From positions 9,365,506 to 9,393,005 of the forward strand of contig CM022670.1 in assembly GCA_012295275.1 (NCBI GenBank): DNA of 27,500 bases, written 5' to 3'. The notes beneath the pieces are model-generated. The model saw nothing but the letters and a program-made list of their open reading frames with translations, did not search any database and was not told the origin of the DNA. The position numbers were made by a program, and so were the translations under genes. Shown piece after piece: positions 1 to 12,853 of this stretch (position 1 is its first letter; each line of letters begins with the position of its first letter). The DNA comes from Chrysomallon squamiferum (lineage: Eukaryota; Mollusca; Gastropoda; Neomphalida; Peltospiridae).

Positions 1-9
1 TAATTATTT

Positions 10-60
10 TTCATTTATTCATCCATCCATTCATCCATCCATTTCTTCATTCTTTCATTC
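10..60. repeat. Degenerate TCAT/CATC tetranucleotide repeat
   Basis: Imperfect CATC and TTCA units run from near the window start to about position 60. This is simple-sequence DNA. Confidence 0.6.
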
Positions 61-736
61 ACTGAAATACGTCGGGCTACGAACTTTTTTCCTTTCGACC
101 TGAATTGAACAGAAAGATTATTTGTGTATTCTGTCACTTCGATCACTTGAAGATTTGGATGTGCTTCCCTTTATTATTCTCTCTCAGTGATTTTTCTCAA
201 CACGGACTGTAAATTAAATTCACGAATCTGTAGAAAACAGACAAACATGTGTGTACTTAGTAAAAAGATTTATCATTGTACATCTAAAATGAAATCAGGT
301 GGCGCTGATGTGAGATACAGGTATCAGATAAAATAATAAAAGGATTTTAAGAGCATTATTTTTTTAAAAGAATACTACTTTGAAGCGCTGAAGAAGATAA
401 GAGTGAAAAAAAAAAAAAGGTTTGAGATAATGAAGAATGAGAACGAATAGAAGGGAAAAAAATATTTTATTTGTTTTATTTATCGAACCATTCTAGAAAT
501 TTTCAAGCAGATTAAACGAACAACGTCAACCCTTTGGTTAAAAACGAATTTCAACATCAATGAGGACAGCAAAGAAGACAACAGCAACGCATTCATGAAC
601 AATAACAACGTGTGTGACATCTGTTACACTAATTACAATAATAAAATTAGCAACAGCTAGAAAACCAATAACAATATAATAACTTCATCAACAATGACAT
701 CATCAGATTAACTGAAGAGTGATTTCCTGTCCTTTC
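61..736. other. No gene seen
   Basis: AT-rich single-copy-looking DNA with short A-runs near 407-418. I see no exon-like open frame, RNA gene or transposon end here. Confidence 0.5.
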
Positions 737-853
737 GTTTATTATTATTATTATTATTATTATTATTGTTATTATTGTTATTATTATTGTTGTTGTTGTT
801 TCTTTCTTTCTTTTTTCTTTCTTTATTATTATCATTATCATTGTTATTTATTA

Positions 854-911
<58 letters not shown>

Positions 912-935
912 CATCATCATCATTATTATTATTTC
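737..935. repeat. (ATT)n/(TTG)n compound trinucleotide arrays
   Basis: TTA units with interspersed TTG at about 737-800, a pyrimidine-rich TTTC stretch to about 825, then a long nearly pure ATT run from 849 to about 910 followed by ATC units. Homopolymer-like open frames here are artefacts of the repeat. Confidence 0.9.
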
Positions 936-1836
936 TTTATTTTTCATTTTTAAATATTACTGGGGGCCTCACAATAACAGTATCCCAGGGTCACACAGAA
1001 TATCAGCACCGGCATTGCAACAACAACAACAACACAGGAGAAACTAACAGGCAAAACATGGAGAGAAAAAAAAAACAAGAAAAAAAACGGTTCCGAACAA
1101 ACACTCGCCAAACCCGCATTACGTCGTTTAACGTGGTCGCTTTTCCTATTTGTTTTCTCCGTTTACTCACTGGGGTTTAACTGTATATTAGCGAGGCAGT
1201 CGTTTACAGTGGGCACAGTCTGATTGTTTTTTATACTGAATATTGTGGTTGTTTGTCACGCCGCGGAGAGACAAGACGGGCCAATACACAGAGCAAATAG
1301 CAAGTATTTATTCTCATCTCCGCACAAATTGGAGGAAAGGTTTCGTCGTTGCGTACGACACAATGAGATCTTTGTTTCCGAACATGTGCTGTTGTGATGT
1401 GCCGAAAAAAACCAATTATGATCTCTGCAATTATGTTTTTCTGTTTGGAAACCAGACTAGAATATTTTAAGTTGGTAAAGGTGATAACGAGTGCGTAATT
1501 GGTGGAAATAAATAGTCTTTGACACTTCTGTGCCCAATACGGTATCTGGTGGGGGTTTTTTGGTGTTTTTTTTCCCGGCAATGATTTAAAAGCAAATGAA
1601 AAATAATAACATAGCAGCCTATGAGTAAATTCTTTGGTTCGTCTCTGAATGCAGTATATTAATTCTGTGGCTTCTGAGTTAGAGAGATATCATAAAAAAA
1701 AACAGACAAATCTGTAGACAATATCATAAAGAAAACAATATAAAGTATTTATTACATGATTTTTATCTTGGTTCTGATTAATCCTTTATGATCATTACTA
1801 TTTTAATCTTTTATTTACAGAATATAGACGAGTATG

Positions 1837-1839
<3 letters not shown>
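936..1839. other. No gene supported
   Basis: Contains a short CAA run near 1018-1034 and otherwise mixed sequence. Open frames at 1231-1581 (-) and 1243-1470 (+) overlap each other and encode unrecognised peptides without splice or start context. Confidence 0.45.
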
Positions 1840-1898
<59 letters not shown>

Positions 1899-2054
1899 AA
1901 ACAGATATAGATATAGTCACATATATAGATATATAGATAAACAGAAAGAGATTCAGACATACAGAGGACAGACAGATCGATGGATAGATAGAGCGATAGA
2001 TGGATATATGGATGGATGAATAGATAACAATAACTCAGAAAAAAAAAAAAAAAA
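1840..2054. repeat. (AG)27 followed by degenerate GATA/GGAT mosaic and poly-A
   Basis: A pure AG run at 1840-1894 passes into imperfect ATAG, ACAG and GGAT units to about 2030 and ends with A15 near 2040-2054. The sequence grades from one motif to the next, as in an ageing compound microsatellite. Confidence 0.9.
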
Positions 2055-2465
2055 TTCTTCGGCATGTGCTGTGGCTTATCAAACTAGATTAAGTCGGTAA
2101 TCCAAGCTTACGTCCACAGTTTATGTTGAATACACCACTGAAATGTTTCATATTACTTGAGCCTAGGTCATTATATGAATTGTTATTCTAACTGGCTTTT
2201 CTAAACGCGATATATAATGTAACTAGTTTAAGTAGATGCTTTAAGATAGTATTCCCTACAGACTGTTAAGACACAAAAGACAACAAAGCGGTTGAAGAAT
2301 ATCAAACCCTGGCTTAGAAAGACATCAAGGAAGAGTTCTGAAAATTTGATGCGCTTTTTAGAACACTAAAGTAAAGAATGTTATTGTATGCGAAACAGAT
2401 AATTATAGGTTATTTAATACACTTGATATATAGGTCAGTTATCTTCCTCATATTATTGTATACAG
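2055..2465. other. No gene seen
   Basis: Unique-looking AT-rich DNA. I found no exon, RNA or mobile-element signature. Confidence 0.45.
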
Positions 2466-2474
2466 CATTATTTA

Positions 2475-2664
2475 TTGTTCATCTTTCCTTCCTCATTCAT
2501 TCTTTACGTCTGTATATCTATCTGTCTTTCTGTTTGCTTTTCTATCTTTTTTCTTTCAGTTTGTCAGTCTATCTTTTATTTTTTCTATCTTCCTGTCTTT
2601 CTCTCGTTCACTTACTTTTTTTCATTTTCTTACGTTTTGTATCTCACTAGCTCTGTCATGAATG

Positions 2665-2740
<76 letters not shown>

Positions 2741-2746
2741 CTCTAT
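2475..2746. repeat. Long polypyrimidine tract ending in (CT)n
   Basis: The + strand is strongly pyrimidine-biased from about 2475, with TCTATCTG and TTTCTTTC-like units, and ends in a pure CT run at 2669-2732 and CTAT units to 2746. Leucine/serine-rich frames across it are not genes. Confidence 0.85.
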
Positions 2747-3318
2747 TTGTTTTTGATCCATTCATATATTTCTTTAAAGATACTTTCAGAACAACCTATT
2801 CAAATTAAAACGAAAATTCGTGGTGAATCCTCAAAGAAAACAACTGATCTTATACTGTTCGACAAAAATATTTTTTAGCTCCAATTTTTCAAATTCACCT
2901 GCTTTAAATAGTTCTCAGAATGAAGATATTTAAAACCAGTGTAATCCTATTTACTCTCATTTCGGTACTTTTGGGCCGTTTGCGGTCCTTTAGGTCACGC
3001 TTCTAAAGCTTTTTAACAGTAAGTGATTTGAAGTTTCCGGATTTCATCTTTCGAGAAGGAAAGAAATATAATTTTTTTGAAAAATCAGTAAAACGAAGCT
3101 ATAGTTGTATGCTGAAACGTTTTTCCAAGTAAGAATTGTTTATCCCAATATTTCCAGTCTTGTTCTGGCTCTTTAGAAGTAAAATTTAATGTCTAAAAGG
3201 AATTCTGGTTTGGATAAGCTTTTCGTTTTGACTTTGGTTCTCACCTGAACAGTTTAATAATACATGGGATGGGTATATGTGGATCTAGAAAAAAGAAAGT
3301 AAGTAAGAACATCCTTAT
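2747..3318. other. No gene seen
   Basis: AT-rich DNA without recognisable features on either strand. Confidence 0.45.
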
Positions 3319-3461
3319 CATCATCATCATCTTCATCATCATCTTAATCATCATTATTATCACTGTCATGCCATCATCACCAGATTTATCTATTTATTTT
3401 ATTTTGTTTTACCAACATTTTATTTTATTTTATTTTATTTATTTTTATTATTATTTTTATT

Positions 3462-3512
<51 letters not shown>

Positions 3513-3515
3513 TTT
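3319..3515. repeat. (ATC)n then (TTTA)n arrays
   Basis: ATC/ATT units lie at about 3319-3365. TTTTA/TTTA units start near 3418 and become a pure TTTA run over about 3465-3513. Confidence 0.85.
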
Positions 3516-3989
3516 TGAAGAGGACGTTTAGTTTTTTTTTTTCTAAAACATTATATTACAATGTTTTCTCCAGACACCTTTGTTTAATTAGTTTTCGCAC
3601 AGCACACGTAATTTAAGTAATAAAAACTGTCTCACGTTAAAACCATTTGTAAATGTTTACAGTATCAAATTATGCAGATATTTGACGTCTACAGCGTTTA
3701 ATAAATAAGTAAATGTATTTGCTCGTAAAACAGTGAAACTGATGATTGGAATGGTGTGCTCTCGCTTGCTGGAAAAAGAAAGCACAGAATCTCAAAACTT
3801 GCTATTTTAACTAAAAATAAAAGGAACCAGTTTTTGCCACGTCTGCAGATTCGTACCACTAACACTAAGGAAGATGATACAAGGAGAAGAATACAAGATG
3901 TTACATCGCCTTTGTTTATTAGTAGTGACTAAATTCAAGTATTGTCAGAAATACGTCTAGTCATTCGACTGTTGGTCTCGATCCTACGT
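3516..3989. other. No gene seen
   Basis: Mixed AT-rich sequence between the TTTA array and the 21-bp minisatellite. No supportable feature. Confidence 0.45.
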
Positions 3990-4157
3990 CCTAGCCGTTC
4001 GTGTTAATGTCCTAGCCCTTCACGCCAATGTTCTAGCCCTTCACGCCAATGTCCTAGCTCTTCACGCCAATGTCCTAGCTCTTCACGTCAATGTCCTAGC
4101 CCTTCACGTCAATGCCCTAGCCCTTCACGCCAATGTCCTAGCCCTTCACGCCAATGT
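3990..4157. repeat. 21-bp minisatellite, eight units
   Basis: Eight consecutive 21-bp units start with variants of CCTAGCCCTTCACGCCAATG. The first unit is the most diverged; the others differ at one to three positions (for example GCC/GCT, CGC/CGT, TGT/TGC). A partial ninth copy, CCTACCATTTG, follows. The unit is a whole number of codons, so the array stays open in more than one frame: seven-residue periods LALHANV and PSPSRQC on the + strand. No start codon or exon signals support translation. Confidence 0.9.
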
Positions 4158-4553
4158 CCTACCATTTGAACGTAACGGATTCTCTACACGTTTGTGCTAT
4201 TATTAGTAACTGAGATCAGACATGACCAGAAATACACCGAATGATCCGTCCACTGGATTCGATCTTGCGTCATCTGAGTTCACACGAATGCACATCTTTG
4301 TCACAGGAACGTCTGTGTGTTTCAGTATTAATAATAACTGTCCACAAATGTTTGTTGTCCGGTTACGAATGAGAAAACACATTATTTCTCCCTGCATAAA
4401 TTACAAGCCTCGATGAAAACGTTTTTCGTCTAACAATCAACCAGCTGTGCCTGTTACTGTTAATAATTATATAGAAACATTTGCTATCCTCATGCGTAAT
4501 AGTGAATAAGGGTTATATGCTATTGCATAATTAAAAAATTGGACTAAAAAGTG

Positions 4554-4559
<6 letters not shown>
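4158..4559. other. No gene supported; overlapping open frames on both strands
   Basis: Frames at 4222-4416 (+, 64 codons) and 4203-4397 (-, 64 codons) overlap almost completely and neither peptide is recognisable. Composition near 4220-4330 is slightly less AT-rich than the flanks. Confidence 0.4.

Positions 4560-4589
<30 letters not shown>
4560..4589. repeat. (AG)15 microsatellite
   Basis: A pure AG run of 30 bp on the + strand, opposite in orientation to the (CT)n array starting 83 bp downstream. Confidence 0.9.
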
Positions 4590-4593
<4 letters not shown>

Positions 4594-4669
4594 AATACAT
4601 AAAGGCTTACTTCACATGGTGGTGAAACATAAATATAGACAAATCCCAATGATTAAGTTCTACATTTAG

Positions 4670-4847
<178 letters not shown>

Positions 4848-5369
4848 TGGCAAAAATTAAAAACGAATTTTTCTCAAACCGCGAAATTCGCCAGCTATTT
4901 CCTGTTGGGATTTCGAAATGCAAGATCTTCTGAAATGATCGAGCGTCACTGATAAAAACGGCCAAGTTTTTCAAATTTAAACTGTATCAAGGATGTCAAA
5001 CACGAGCACTGATGTGCAACACTATTTCACAGCTTCTTGTTGAATAACAAAACACGACGGTGCAAGCCAAATTTGCACATTTTGAGGCCATTTGCAAGAT
5101 GCTTTGGCAAACATTATAAATATTTGATTTCTCTGTTTGTCCAGTAACGTCTGTGTTGGAATAAGAATTTTGAAAAGACAAGTAAATTGCTGTATTGGAA
5201 TGTGAAAGTCTTGGTCGGCTAATTGAATTCAGTTCTGTCTGCTTTTGTTGTTTTGTTTCAGTTTGTAAAATTATAATTTTCTTGTTGACAGCAATGATGA
5301 TTAATTTTTATAGCAACGTCATCTTTGTGTTCAGTGTTTTAAAATAACATCTTAGCTCCACATTTCCTG
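4848..5369. other. No gene seen
   Basis: Unique-looking AT-rich DNA. A 61-codon minus-strand frame at 4996-5181 is unrecognised and lacks support. Confidence 0.4.
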
Positions 5370-5860
5370 AATATTTTTTCTTAATTCAGTGATTCGTTGT
5401 ATATCTTTTCTCAACAAATGGTTTTATATATCAGTTCAGCTTTTCGTCTCGTTAATATACTTTAATTCAGCTTTCTGGTTTTATCGATTTAGTTTATAAT
5501 TAGATAAAGTAATTTAGCTTATAACTTAGTTCTGTGATAATTCATCATATCTGTTAGTTCAGTAATTTATTTTATATCTTTTTGATCAGCAGTTCACTTT
5601 ATATTGTAATTCGGTCATTTATCTTATATCTTGGTTAAATAATTCATAGTATATTTTATATATTACATCTTATATCTTATAATTTATCTTATATCTATGT
5701 TTAATCATTTATCTTGTATCTTTGTTCTCTGATTCATCTTGTACATAATTCAGTGATTACATTACATGTCTTACAGTTCAAAATAATACATTTCATACTG
5801 TTATTCAAATTATTCATCTTGCATTTTGTATCCATAGTTATGTTATTTCACATTCATCTC
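5370..5860. repeat. Degenerate AT-rich repeat built on TTCAGTNATT / CTTATATCTT motifs
   Basis: Variants of TTCAGTGATT, ATTCATCTT and TTATATCTT recur many times at irregular spacing of some 30-50 bp. This looks like an eroded tandem repeat. The call rests on visual motif recurrence and no period could be fixed. Confidence 0.4.
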
Positions 5861-5994
5861 ATTAATTAAGTTCAAGAATTCATTGTGGTTAATTTTAAAT
5901 GAACACTTCAAATGATAAAGTAGTTCTGAATAAATTCATCCCAAATCTTTCAATGATCTTACTGCAATGTGAACCGATTTATTTTTAAAATAAT

Positions 5995-6704
5995 GGGGCT
6001 GGAATTTAAGAACTGACAGGTGGAGGTAAAGAATTCTAAATAATACTTAAGCTACAAATGTGTATAATTACAATGCCAAAATTATCTTGGCGTTTTAAAT
6101 TCGGGTTCTTTTAGGGATAAGTTTAGAATGATTATATCTCTTTACACCAAATAAACCTTTTCTGTGCTATGCGCAAGAAACCCAAAACTTCAAAAATTTC
6201 ATATCCAAACAAAACTTTGCTGATGAATACGTATCAGGTTCGCATTATAATCCTGAAATTGTGAACAACATTTCAGAGAAGAAAAAAAGAAAGAAAAAAG
6301 TAATTACGATTCAGTTTCATCTAAGTCAACAATGCATGCGTGTCGGAAACTGATGACGATTTTGTTTGCGTAAATCAGCCGGCTATTTTGCAGCAGTGCA
6401 CGAAAACAAGGCCAGTGAAAATATTTGACTACAATAAAATATAAATCACACACAATCCCCGTGAGGATTAGGTAGTGTACGGTTTTAACGATTTTCTGTA
6501 GTCATGCTACACACACACACACACAGAGACTGAGGAGTTTATTGTTCGCTATGTAGACTGGGATAGGATACCTAAGAAAACTCCACAATGTTTCAATGAA
6601 AATAATATATTTAAAGTTAAAAATATATATATATATATATATATACTACTGATATACGTGTATTATCTTTCTGTGAGCATGTGTGTATCTCTGTCCATAT
6701 ATCT

Positions 6705-6794
<90 letters not shown>

Positions 6795-6904
6795 GCGGTA
6801 GTGTGTCTGTGAATGTGTCAGGTTAAAAATGTAAGAGGGGTAAACGTAAATACCGAATTTTAGAATTCTCTACCCTCACCTGTCACTATTAAAATTCCAG
6901 CCCT
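5995..6904. mobile_element. Inverted-repeat-bounded element (about 910 bp), MITE-like, carrying internal microsatellites
   Basis: The left end starts GGGGCTGGAATTTAAGAACT. The reverse complement of the right end (6859-6904) starts AGGGCTGGAATTTTAATAGT. Over 45 aligned bases 38 match (84%), without gaps, including shared GACAGGTG and GAATTCTAAA blocks. Inside are (CA)n at about 6508-6524, (AT)n at about 6624-6646 and (CT)n at 6708-6791. There is no transposase-like frame. No clear target-site duplication is seen. I do not recognise the family. A fortuitous inverted repeat of this length and identity is unlikely, but it could instead be two oppositely oriented solo copies of one repeat. Confidence 0.6.
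6708..6791. repeat. (CT)42 microsatellite inside the inverted-repeat element
   Basis: A pure CT run ending in CAGCGCGG. It sits about 70-110 bp inside the right terminal repeat of the 5995-6904 element, so copies of the element may carry it. Confidence 0.9.
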
Positions 6905-7157
6905 GATCTTCTAAACATAAATCAGTTTTGGTTGCAGCAGGACGAGTCAGTGATTTTTATTGTTGTGGTTTCACAATCTCCCACAAACAGGATCAGCTTC
7001 TGTTATCTAATACATTTCACCTTCATGTTTGGTTCGCAACTGTTCAGCTTATTTAGCTGGTTATTATAAATTACCAGAATGTTTTACGATTCAAGTGTGT
7101 TTACAGTATAATGATGACTGTATTCTACTTATGCGTATTCGTCTGTCTCTGTCTCTG

Positions 7158-7163
<6 letters not shown>

Positions 7164-7248
<85 letters not shown>
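7164..7248. repeat. (CT)n-(AT)n compound microsatellite
   Basis: CT units to 7228 change directly to AT units to about 7248. Degenerate TCTG units precede the array from 7141. Confidence 0.9.
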
Positions 7249-9014
7249 GTCGTTATCTGTCTATATTTGTGTGTACGGGTATGTGTTTGTATGTTGGCGT
7301 ATTTCGTTTTTTCGCTTTTTTTTTTTCGTTTTTTTTCCCCCAGTCACGTTTCAGTAAACTTTAAAGCACGTTCGCCGGCTACTTATCCTTCCTTTAAGTA
7401 GCATTAGTGTAAAAAATAAAATGCATCTGGTTATTTTTATGTCATTCAGCTGAAGGCTAAACATTCTTTTTTTTTTTTCAATTAACACTTTACGTTGGTA
7501 ACATGGACCGTTCTAGAATTTATTTCAGTAATCTTCGACAGTGCTTTTCGGTTCTACAGCTCATTCTAGAATAATTTCATCATTAATCTTTATCCAATAA
7601 CTCATTTTGTTCAGTGCATATTTCTAGTCTTTAATTCGAATTGAATTACCACTGAGCTTAGTTCAGTAACAAATTCTGAAAGCTACTTTCTGTAATTCAG
7701 TCTTGACCGTATTTTGATAATTTTCCAAGGCCTTCATGTTGCTGTTGACCATTGTAGAGTTTATTTAAGTGAGCTTTAACTAATGAGATTTTATACACAG
7801 AACTTCATTAACACTAAAAAAAACCTATAATTTATGGATGTAACAGGTGCGGCCATTTTATAATCGTGTTATCACAAAAAAAAATTATTTTTACATTACA
7901 AATTATAAACTGCGATTTAACAATAAACAGAGATATACGAAAAAAGAAATATAATAATTTCAGTGGAAATATGTATATATTTTATTACTCACGAGAAACC
8001 TTATGAAAGTGGTATATATTTCCCGTTCTAGCCAGTGATTCGTCAGTGTTTTTTTCAGTGCTTTACTGTCCGTGGGAAGGACTAAATCATAATCACGGCA
8101 ATGTTGACAGCATATTTATTTTATTTTTTTGACATTATCATTATACACAACCTGTCACAATAACCAATGCCATTAAAATTAAAATATTCTGAATTTTAGC
8201 TAAATTTTTAATTCTTTAATGTGCTTTTCAAATTTTTGACGTCTGACTTGATTGATTATCAGAAAAATATCTCATTTATGTTTACTCAGACGCAAAACCA
8301 AACTCATCACTGGCAGTTCTACGACATTAAATATGAGAATCAATGAACTGTTGTGTGGTCTGTTTAAAGGGATATCAACAAAACATCAAACACGCTAATA
8401 CACGGACAAGTACGGCAAACTTTGTTTAGGAATTACAACGTTTGTTTAATTAATCCATGGTCGAAAGTACACTGCGTTATGTCTAGACATTTCATATTTT
8501 GTTTTGCGTCTTTTTTTATATGTAAAAATAATAATAATAATAAATAATAAAAGGAAATTGGTAAATATATTAAACGACTCTCCATTTGAAATGAGAGTCA
8601 GAATTGTATTTTACGTAAATAATATTATATTCAAACCGCTAAAACTCACTATCTGAGTCTATTTCCTTATTTAAACTATATCCCCCATCCTTCACTCTTG
8701 ATATAATGCCAGTAATAATATCACATCCAAAATAAAATTCAACAGAATAAATTTCAGAAAGATAAACGCTTTGTGAAGAAGAAAAAATTCAAAATTTAAA
8801 AATTTAAAAAAAAAAATTTTAAAAATTTAAAAATCACTAAAAAGATCTATTTTGTAGATTGTGTTTATCACAATGTGATTTTATTTTATATTTTGATATT
8901 CGGTGATTCTATCACACCGAGCACTCTTTATTATTATTTATAATTATATATATAGATATTTTTTTATTATTATTTTCTCTTTCTTTTCCCTAAGGCAAAA
9001 CAAACGGCGTTTCA
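7249..9014. other. No gene seen
   Basis: AT-rich DNA with short T-runs (7317-7337, 7468-7479). A small AAT run lies at 8528-8548. A near-palindromic A/T block (AAATTTAAAAATTT repeats) is at about 8788-8833, and a 12-bp palindrome ATGTCTAGACAT lies near 8479. No exon or RNA gene was recognised. Confidence 0.45.
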
Positions 9015-9329
9015 GTGCAGCATGCAAATTGTTTTAAGTACGACCACAGATTCGTTAATTTCCTTCACCTGTTCAGCGACACCAATAAAAGTTTATTTCA
9101 TTCCTACGGGATTTGCAATAAAAACTTCATTCTACTGGAACACATCTGTACAGAAAACACTGATTACTTAGTAAATGCGACTGCAGGTTACAGTGCCAGC
9201 CATCTTGTTTTATTGTGTATTTTACTGCTTTGTTTCCAGTTGCCAAATTGCCGAGTTATTCGCAGCATTCTGTACAGGTTTATGCGATTGTTTCCGGGAG
9301 TATTTGTCAGAAACGAGTTTTGTGATTAA
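9015..9329 (+). other. Unassigned 104-codon open frame
   Basis: The longest open frame in the window not built on simple repeats. It starts MQHANCFKYDHRF and ends VRNEFCD. The middle has a hydrophobic run (ASHLVLLCILLLCFQL) that could form one membrane segment, and there are several cysteines. No homologue is recognised. No promoter, splice or poly-A signal clearly belongs to it. In a 27.5-kb AT-rich window one chance frame of this size is plausible, so I do not call it a gene. Confidence 0.2.
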
Positions 9330-9488
9330 TCACAACTGACAGAATATGCTGGCTTAAAAGTAATTATGTATTTACTGCAGTGGAAGTCAGTTTTATTATT
9401 TACCTCATAGGTTATTGTAATTTATAACACTGCTCTCTGTGGGAACTGCAGTCTGACCTTCAGTATTTTGAAAAAAAAAATTAACATG

Positions 9489-9490
<2 letters not shown>
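9330..9490. other. No gene seen
   Basis: Short AT-rich spacer ending in an A-run at about 9471-9480. Confidence 0.4.

Positions 9491-9561
<71 letters not shown>
9491..9561. repeat. (CT)35 microsatellite
   Basis: A pure CT run, followed by a looser pyrimidine-rich stretch to about 9740. Confidence 0.9.
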
Positions 9562-9565
<4 letters not shown>

Positions 9566-9763
9566 CTCTCTATATCTCCTCTTTTTATTTTATCTGTCTC
9601 TGTCTCTGTATTTTTCTTTCTTTCTTTTGTTTGTTTTCCTTTGAGTGGACTTTTTCGATCTCTCACTCTTTCTCACCGTTGCTGCCATTCTCTTTTTTCC
9701 AACACCTATACTCATTCTTTCTCTCTATCACTTTTTTCTTGAGTCTCCAAACCTGATTTTTTA

Positions 9764-9819
9764 ATTATTATTATCATCATCATCATCATCATGATTATTA
9801 TTATTATTATTATTATTAT

Positions 9820-9853
<34 letters not shown>
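9764..9853. repeat. (ATT)n-(ATC)n-(ATT)n-(AGT)n compound array
   Basis: Four trinucleotide blocks in series: ATT, ATC (about 9774-9792), ATT, then AGT (about 9821-9854). Confidence 0.9.
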
Positions 9854-9854
<1 letters not shown>

Positions 9855-10539
9855 TTTTTTTATTAAGCAGCGTTATCGCATTACATTCACCGAATATCAA
9901 TATCTCAGTAAATCTGTATAAACCCAAATTTAACTGCTTAACGTAACACTCACTGTACTTAACTTACAATTGAGCTCAACGCAAATCCCACTTGAACTTC
10001 TGTCAGATATCAAGAAAGGTATAATGTGATCTAGTTTAAATATCGGTTTAATTAGTTTACATTTCGTACGCTAGCGTTTACACACATTGAGAAACCGCCA
10101 AGTGTTTACTTCGCTACTGTTAAACCCGCATTGCTTTGTTTGTTGTCTCATTCTTGTATTAATTTCATAATAAATAATCAATCGGAGTTATTGTCTAACG
10201 CGTTTCCTCCGATGAAAATCTTCCAATCAGATACCACAAGCGAAGGCGATTCCTGTTTGCGAAAATATCTTCAGCAAATAATTTATTTAACTCGGATATT
10301 TATTAGCAGATATTGTGCATGTTTGCCAAAAGCATTGAGAAAATAGTTCACATACTTTCTTGTGTTTGTACAGAAAGCTTGGACTGACCTTTGTTAATTC
10401 ACTAAGCGGATTTCCCATAAAAGAATATATCTTTAAACCTCAGTTGTAACATAGATTGAAAAACATAGAACATAAATATATTGCTATTTTTGTTTATTTT
10501 TGTAGCGGATGTTTTTCCTTTCGCGCTAATAGAAATATT
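9854..10539. other. No gene supported
   Basis: Mixed sequence, less AT-rich around 10085-10260. A 71-codon frame at 10131-10346 (+) is unrecognised and has no splice or promoter support. Confidence 0.4.
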
Positions 10540-10765
10540 TGTATGTATGTATGTATGTGTGTATGTATGTATGTATGTATGTATGTATGTATGTATGTAT
10601 GTATGTATGTATGTATGTATGTATGTATGTATGTATGTATGTATGTATGTATGTATGTATGTATGTATGTATGTATGTGTGTATGTGTGAATATGTGTAT
10701 ATATGTATGTATGCGTGTATGAATGATATTATGTTTGCATGTATATGTGTATGTATGATTATATA
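10540..10765. repeat. (GTAT)n tetranucleotide array with degenerate GT/GTAT tail
   Basis: A nearly pure GTAT run extends from 10540 to about 10680 with GTGT interruptions at both ends, then decays to about 10765. The array gives MYVC-type peptides in three frames, which are not genes. Confidence 0.93.
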
Positions 10766-11380
10766 CGTAAGAATGTGTGTGTATATGTAGTATCTATGTT
10801 TGCTTTATTATTGTTATTATTATTATTGTTGTTGTTATTATATCGACACACAATTGTATATTTGGCATGGCGCACTGGTTTGAACTGGAAATATTAATGC
10901 ATCAGCTGGATTTATCATTCAACTTCATATGTATCATTACCACACGTTAACAGACAAGCAGTTACTGTTCTTTCCAGTATTTTTCACTATAGATCACGAG
11001 TTATACTATATGACCTGTTTGCTAATGGTTAAATATAACTATCAAGTTTCTTTAACAAAATCTCCCTTTTCTTTGGTTCCTGGATCTCTTTCATAAAGAG
11101 TTACCTGTAACGTATCACGTACAACACCGTTTTAATCTGTATCTGGGTGGGGCTGAAAATGTACGATAAGAATGTGTAGTGTCTTCCTGGGGGTGATGTT
11201 TGTTTTTCACCATAATCGTTCACCAGTTGACAAGAGGACGTTCAGAGAGATCTGGGGTTTACAGAAAAACTGTCTGTGTCAGATTTACTGTCAAACTCGT
11301 TTTATCAGGAATGCGGAGAGAGATCTGCCTAGATATACATTCCAGAATGTATTTGTTTATGCGAAAGAGAGACACAGAAA

Positions 11381-11383
<3 letters not shown>
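10766..11383. other. No gene supported
   Basis: Contains TTA/TTG units at 10806-10842 and otherwise mixed DNA. A 142-codon frame starting at 11172 owes much of its length to the adjoining (GA)n array and is not convincing. Confidence 0.4.
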
Positions 11384-11465
<82 letters not shown>

Positions 11466-11500
11466 AGCGAGGAGAGAATGAGAGAGAGAGAGAGAGAGAG
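11384..11500. repeat. (GA)n with GGGGG-AGCGAGG interruption
   Basis: A GA run at 11384-11459, a G-rich interruption, then a second GA run to 11500. It is oriented opposite to most CT arrays in the window. Confidence 0.9.
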
Positions 11501-12270
<770 letters not shown>

Positions 12271-12810
12271 TTTTAATTAAAAACATGTAATATTCATTTT
12301 ACCATCAGAAATGAGAGTGTTCTTTTTTATTACAAGAGATTTTTATTTACTGAATTCATATTCATTTAACCATTTGTTGAAAATAATTTTTTTTTTTGTC
12401 TCTGAATATTAGACTGGTTTATATCCTATGACGTGAGTAAGTATCAATTATTTATACAGAAACGAGTTGCCAAGAACACGTTCCTAACCTGTGAGAGATG
12501 GAGGATTCAAAAGAATTTATAAACGTTCCTTTTGTATTTGAATATGTTTTAAACATTTTTTTATTTCGTAAAGTTCACCTTACTGTCTACATCCTGGTAC
12601 GCTCTCTTATCGTATATATTAGTGATCTTAAAATCTGCAGTGATAATTTTCATATGAAATTAGATGAATATTTGTTTATCCTAGGAAAAATTTATATTTC
12701 TGTTGTTTATCTTTTGGGCTGTTGATCATTTTCATGTTAACCTGTCTATCTCTTTCTTTCAAAATAAAAATTTTACTTTTCAACTTCCGCAATTATTTCA
12801 GAATTTTAAT
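12271..12810. other. No gene supported
   Basis: AT-rich DNA. A 75-codon frame at 12498-12725 (+) is hydrophobic and unrecognised. Confidence 0.4.
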
Positions 12811-12814
12811 TAAT

Positions 12815-12853
<39 letters not shown>

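Noticed and set aside
708-1047. Long isoleucine-, asparagine- or tyrosine-rich open frames on both strands
   Set aside because: They are translations of the (ATT)n arrays and have no gene signals.
3990-4157. Minisatellite as a coding exon of a repetitive protein
   Set aside because: No start codon, no convincing splice pair, and stops lie close on both sides in the open frames. Kept only as a finding to test.
9015-9329. Possible intronless gene of 104 codons
   Set aside because: No homology recognised and no supporting signals; size is within what chance allows here.
10456-10790. MYVCMYVC-type frames
   Set aside because: Open in three frames only because the GTAT unit lacks stops in them; not genes.
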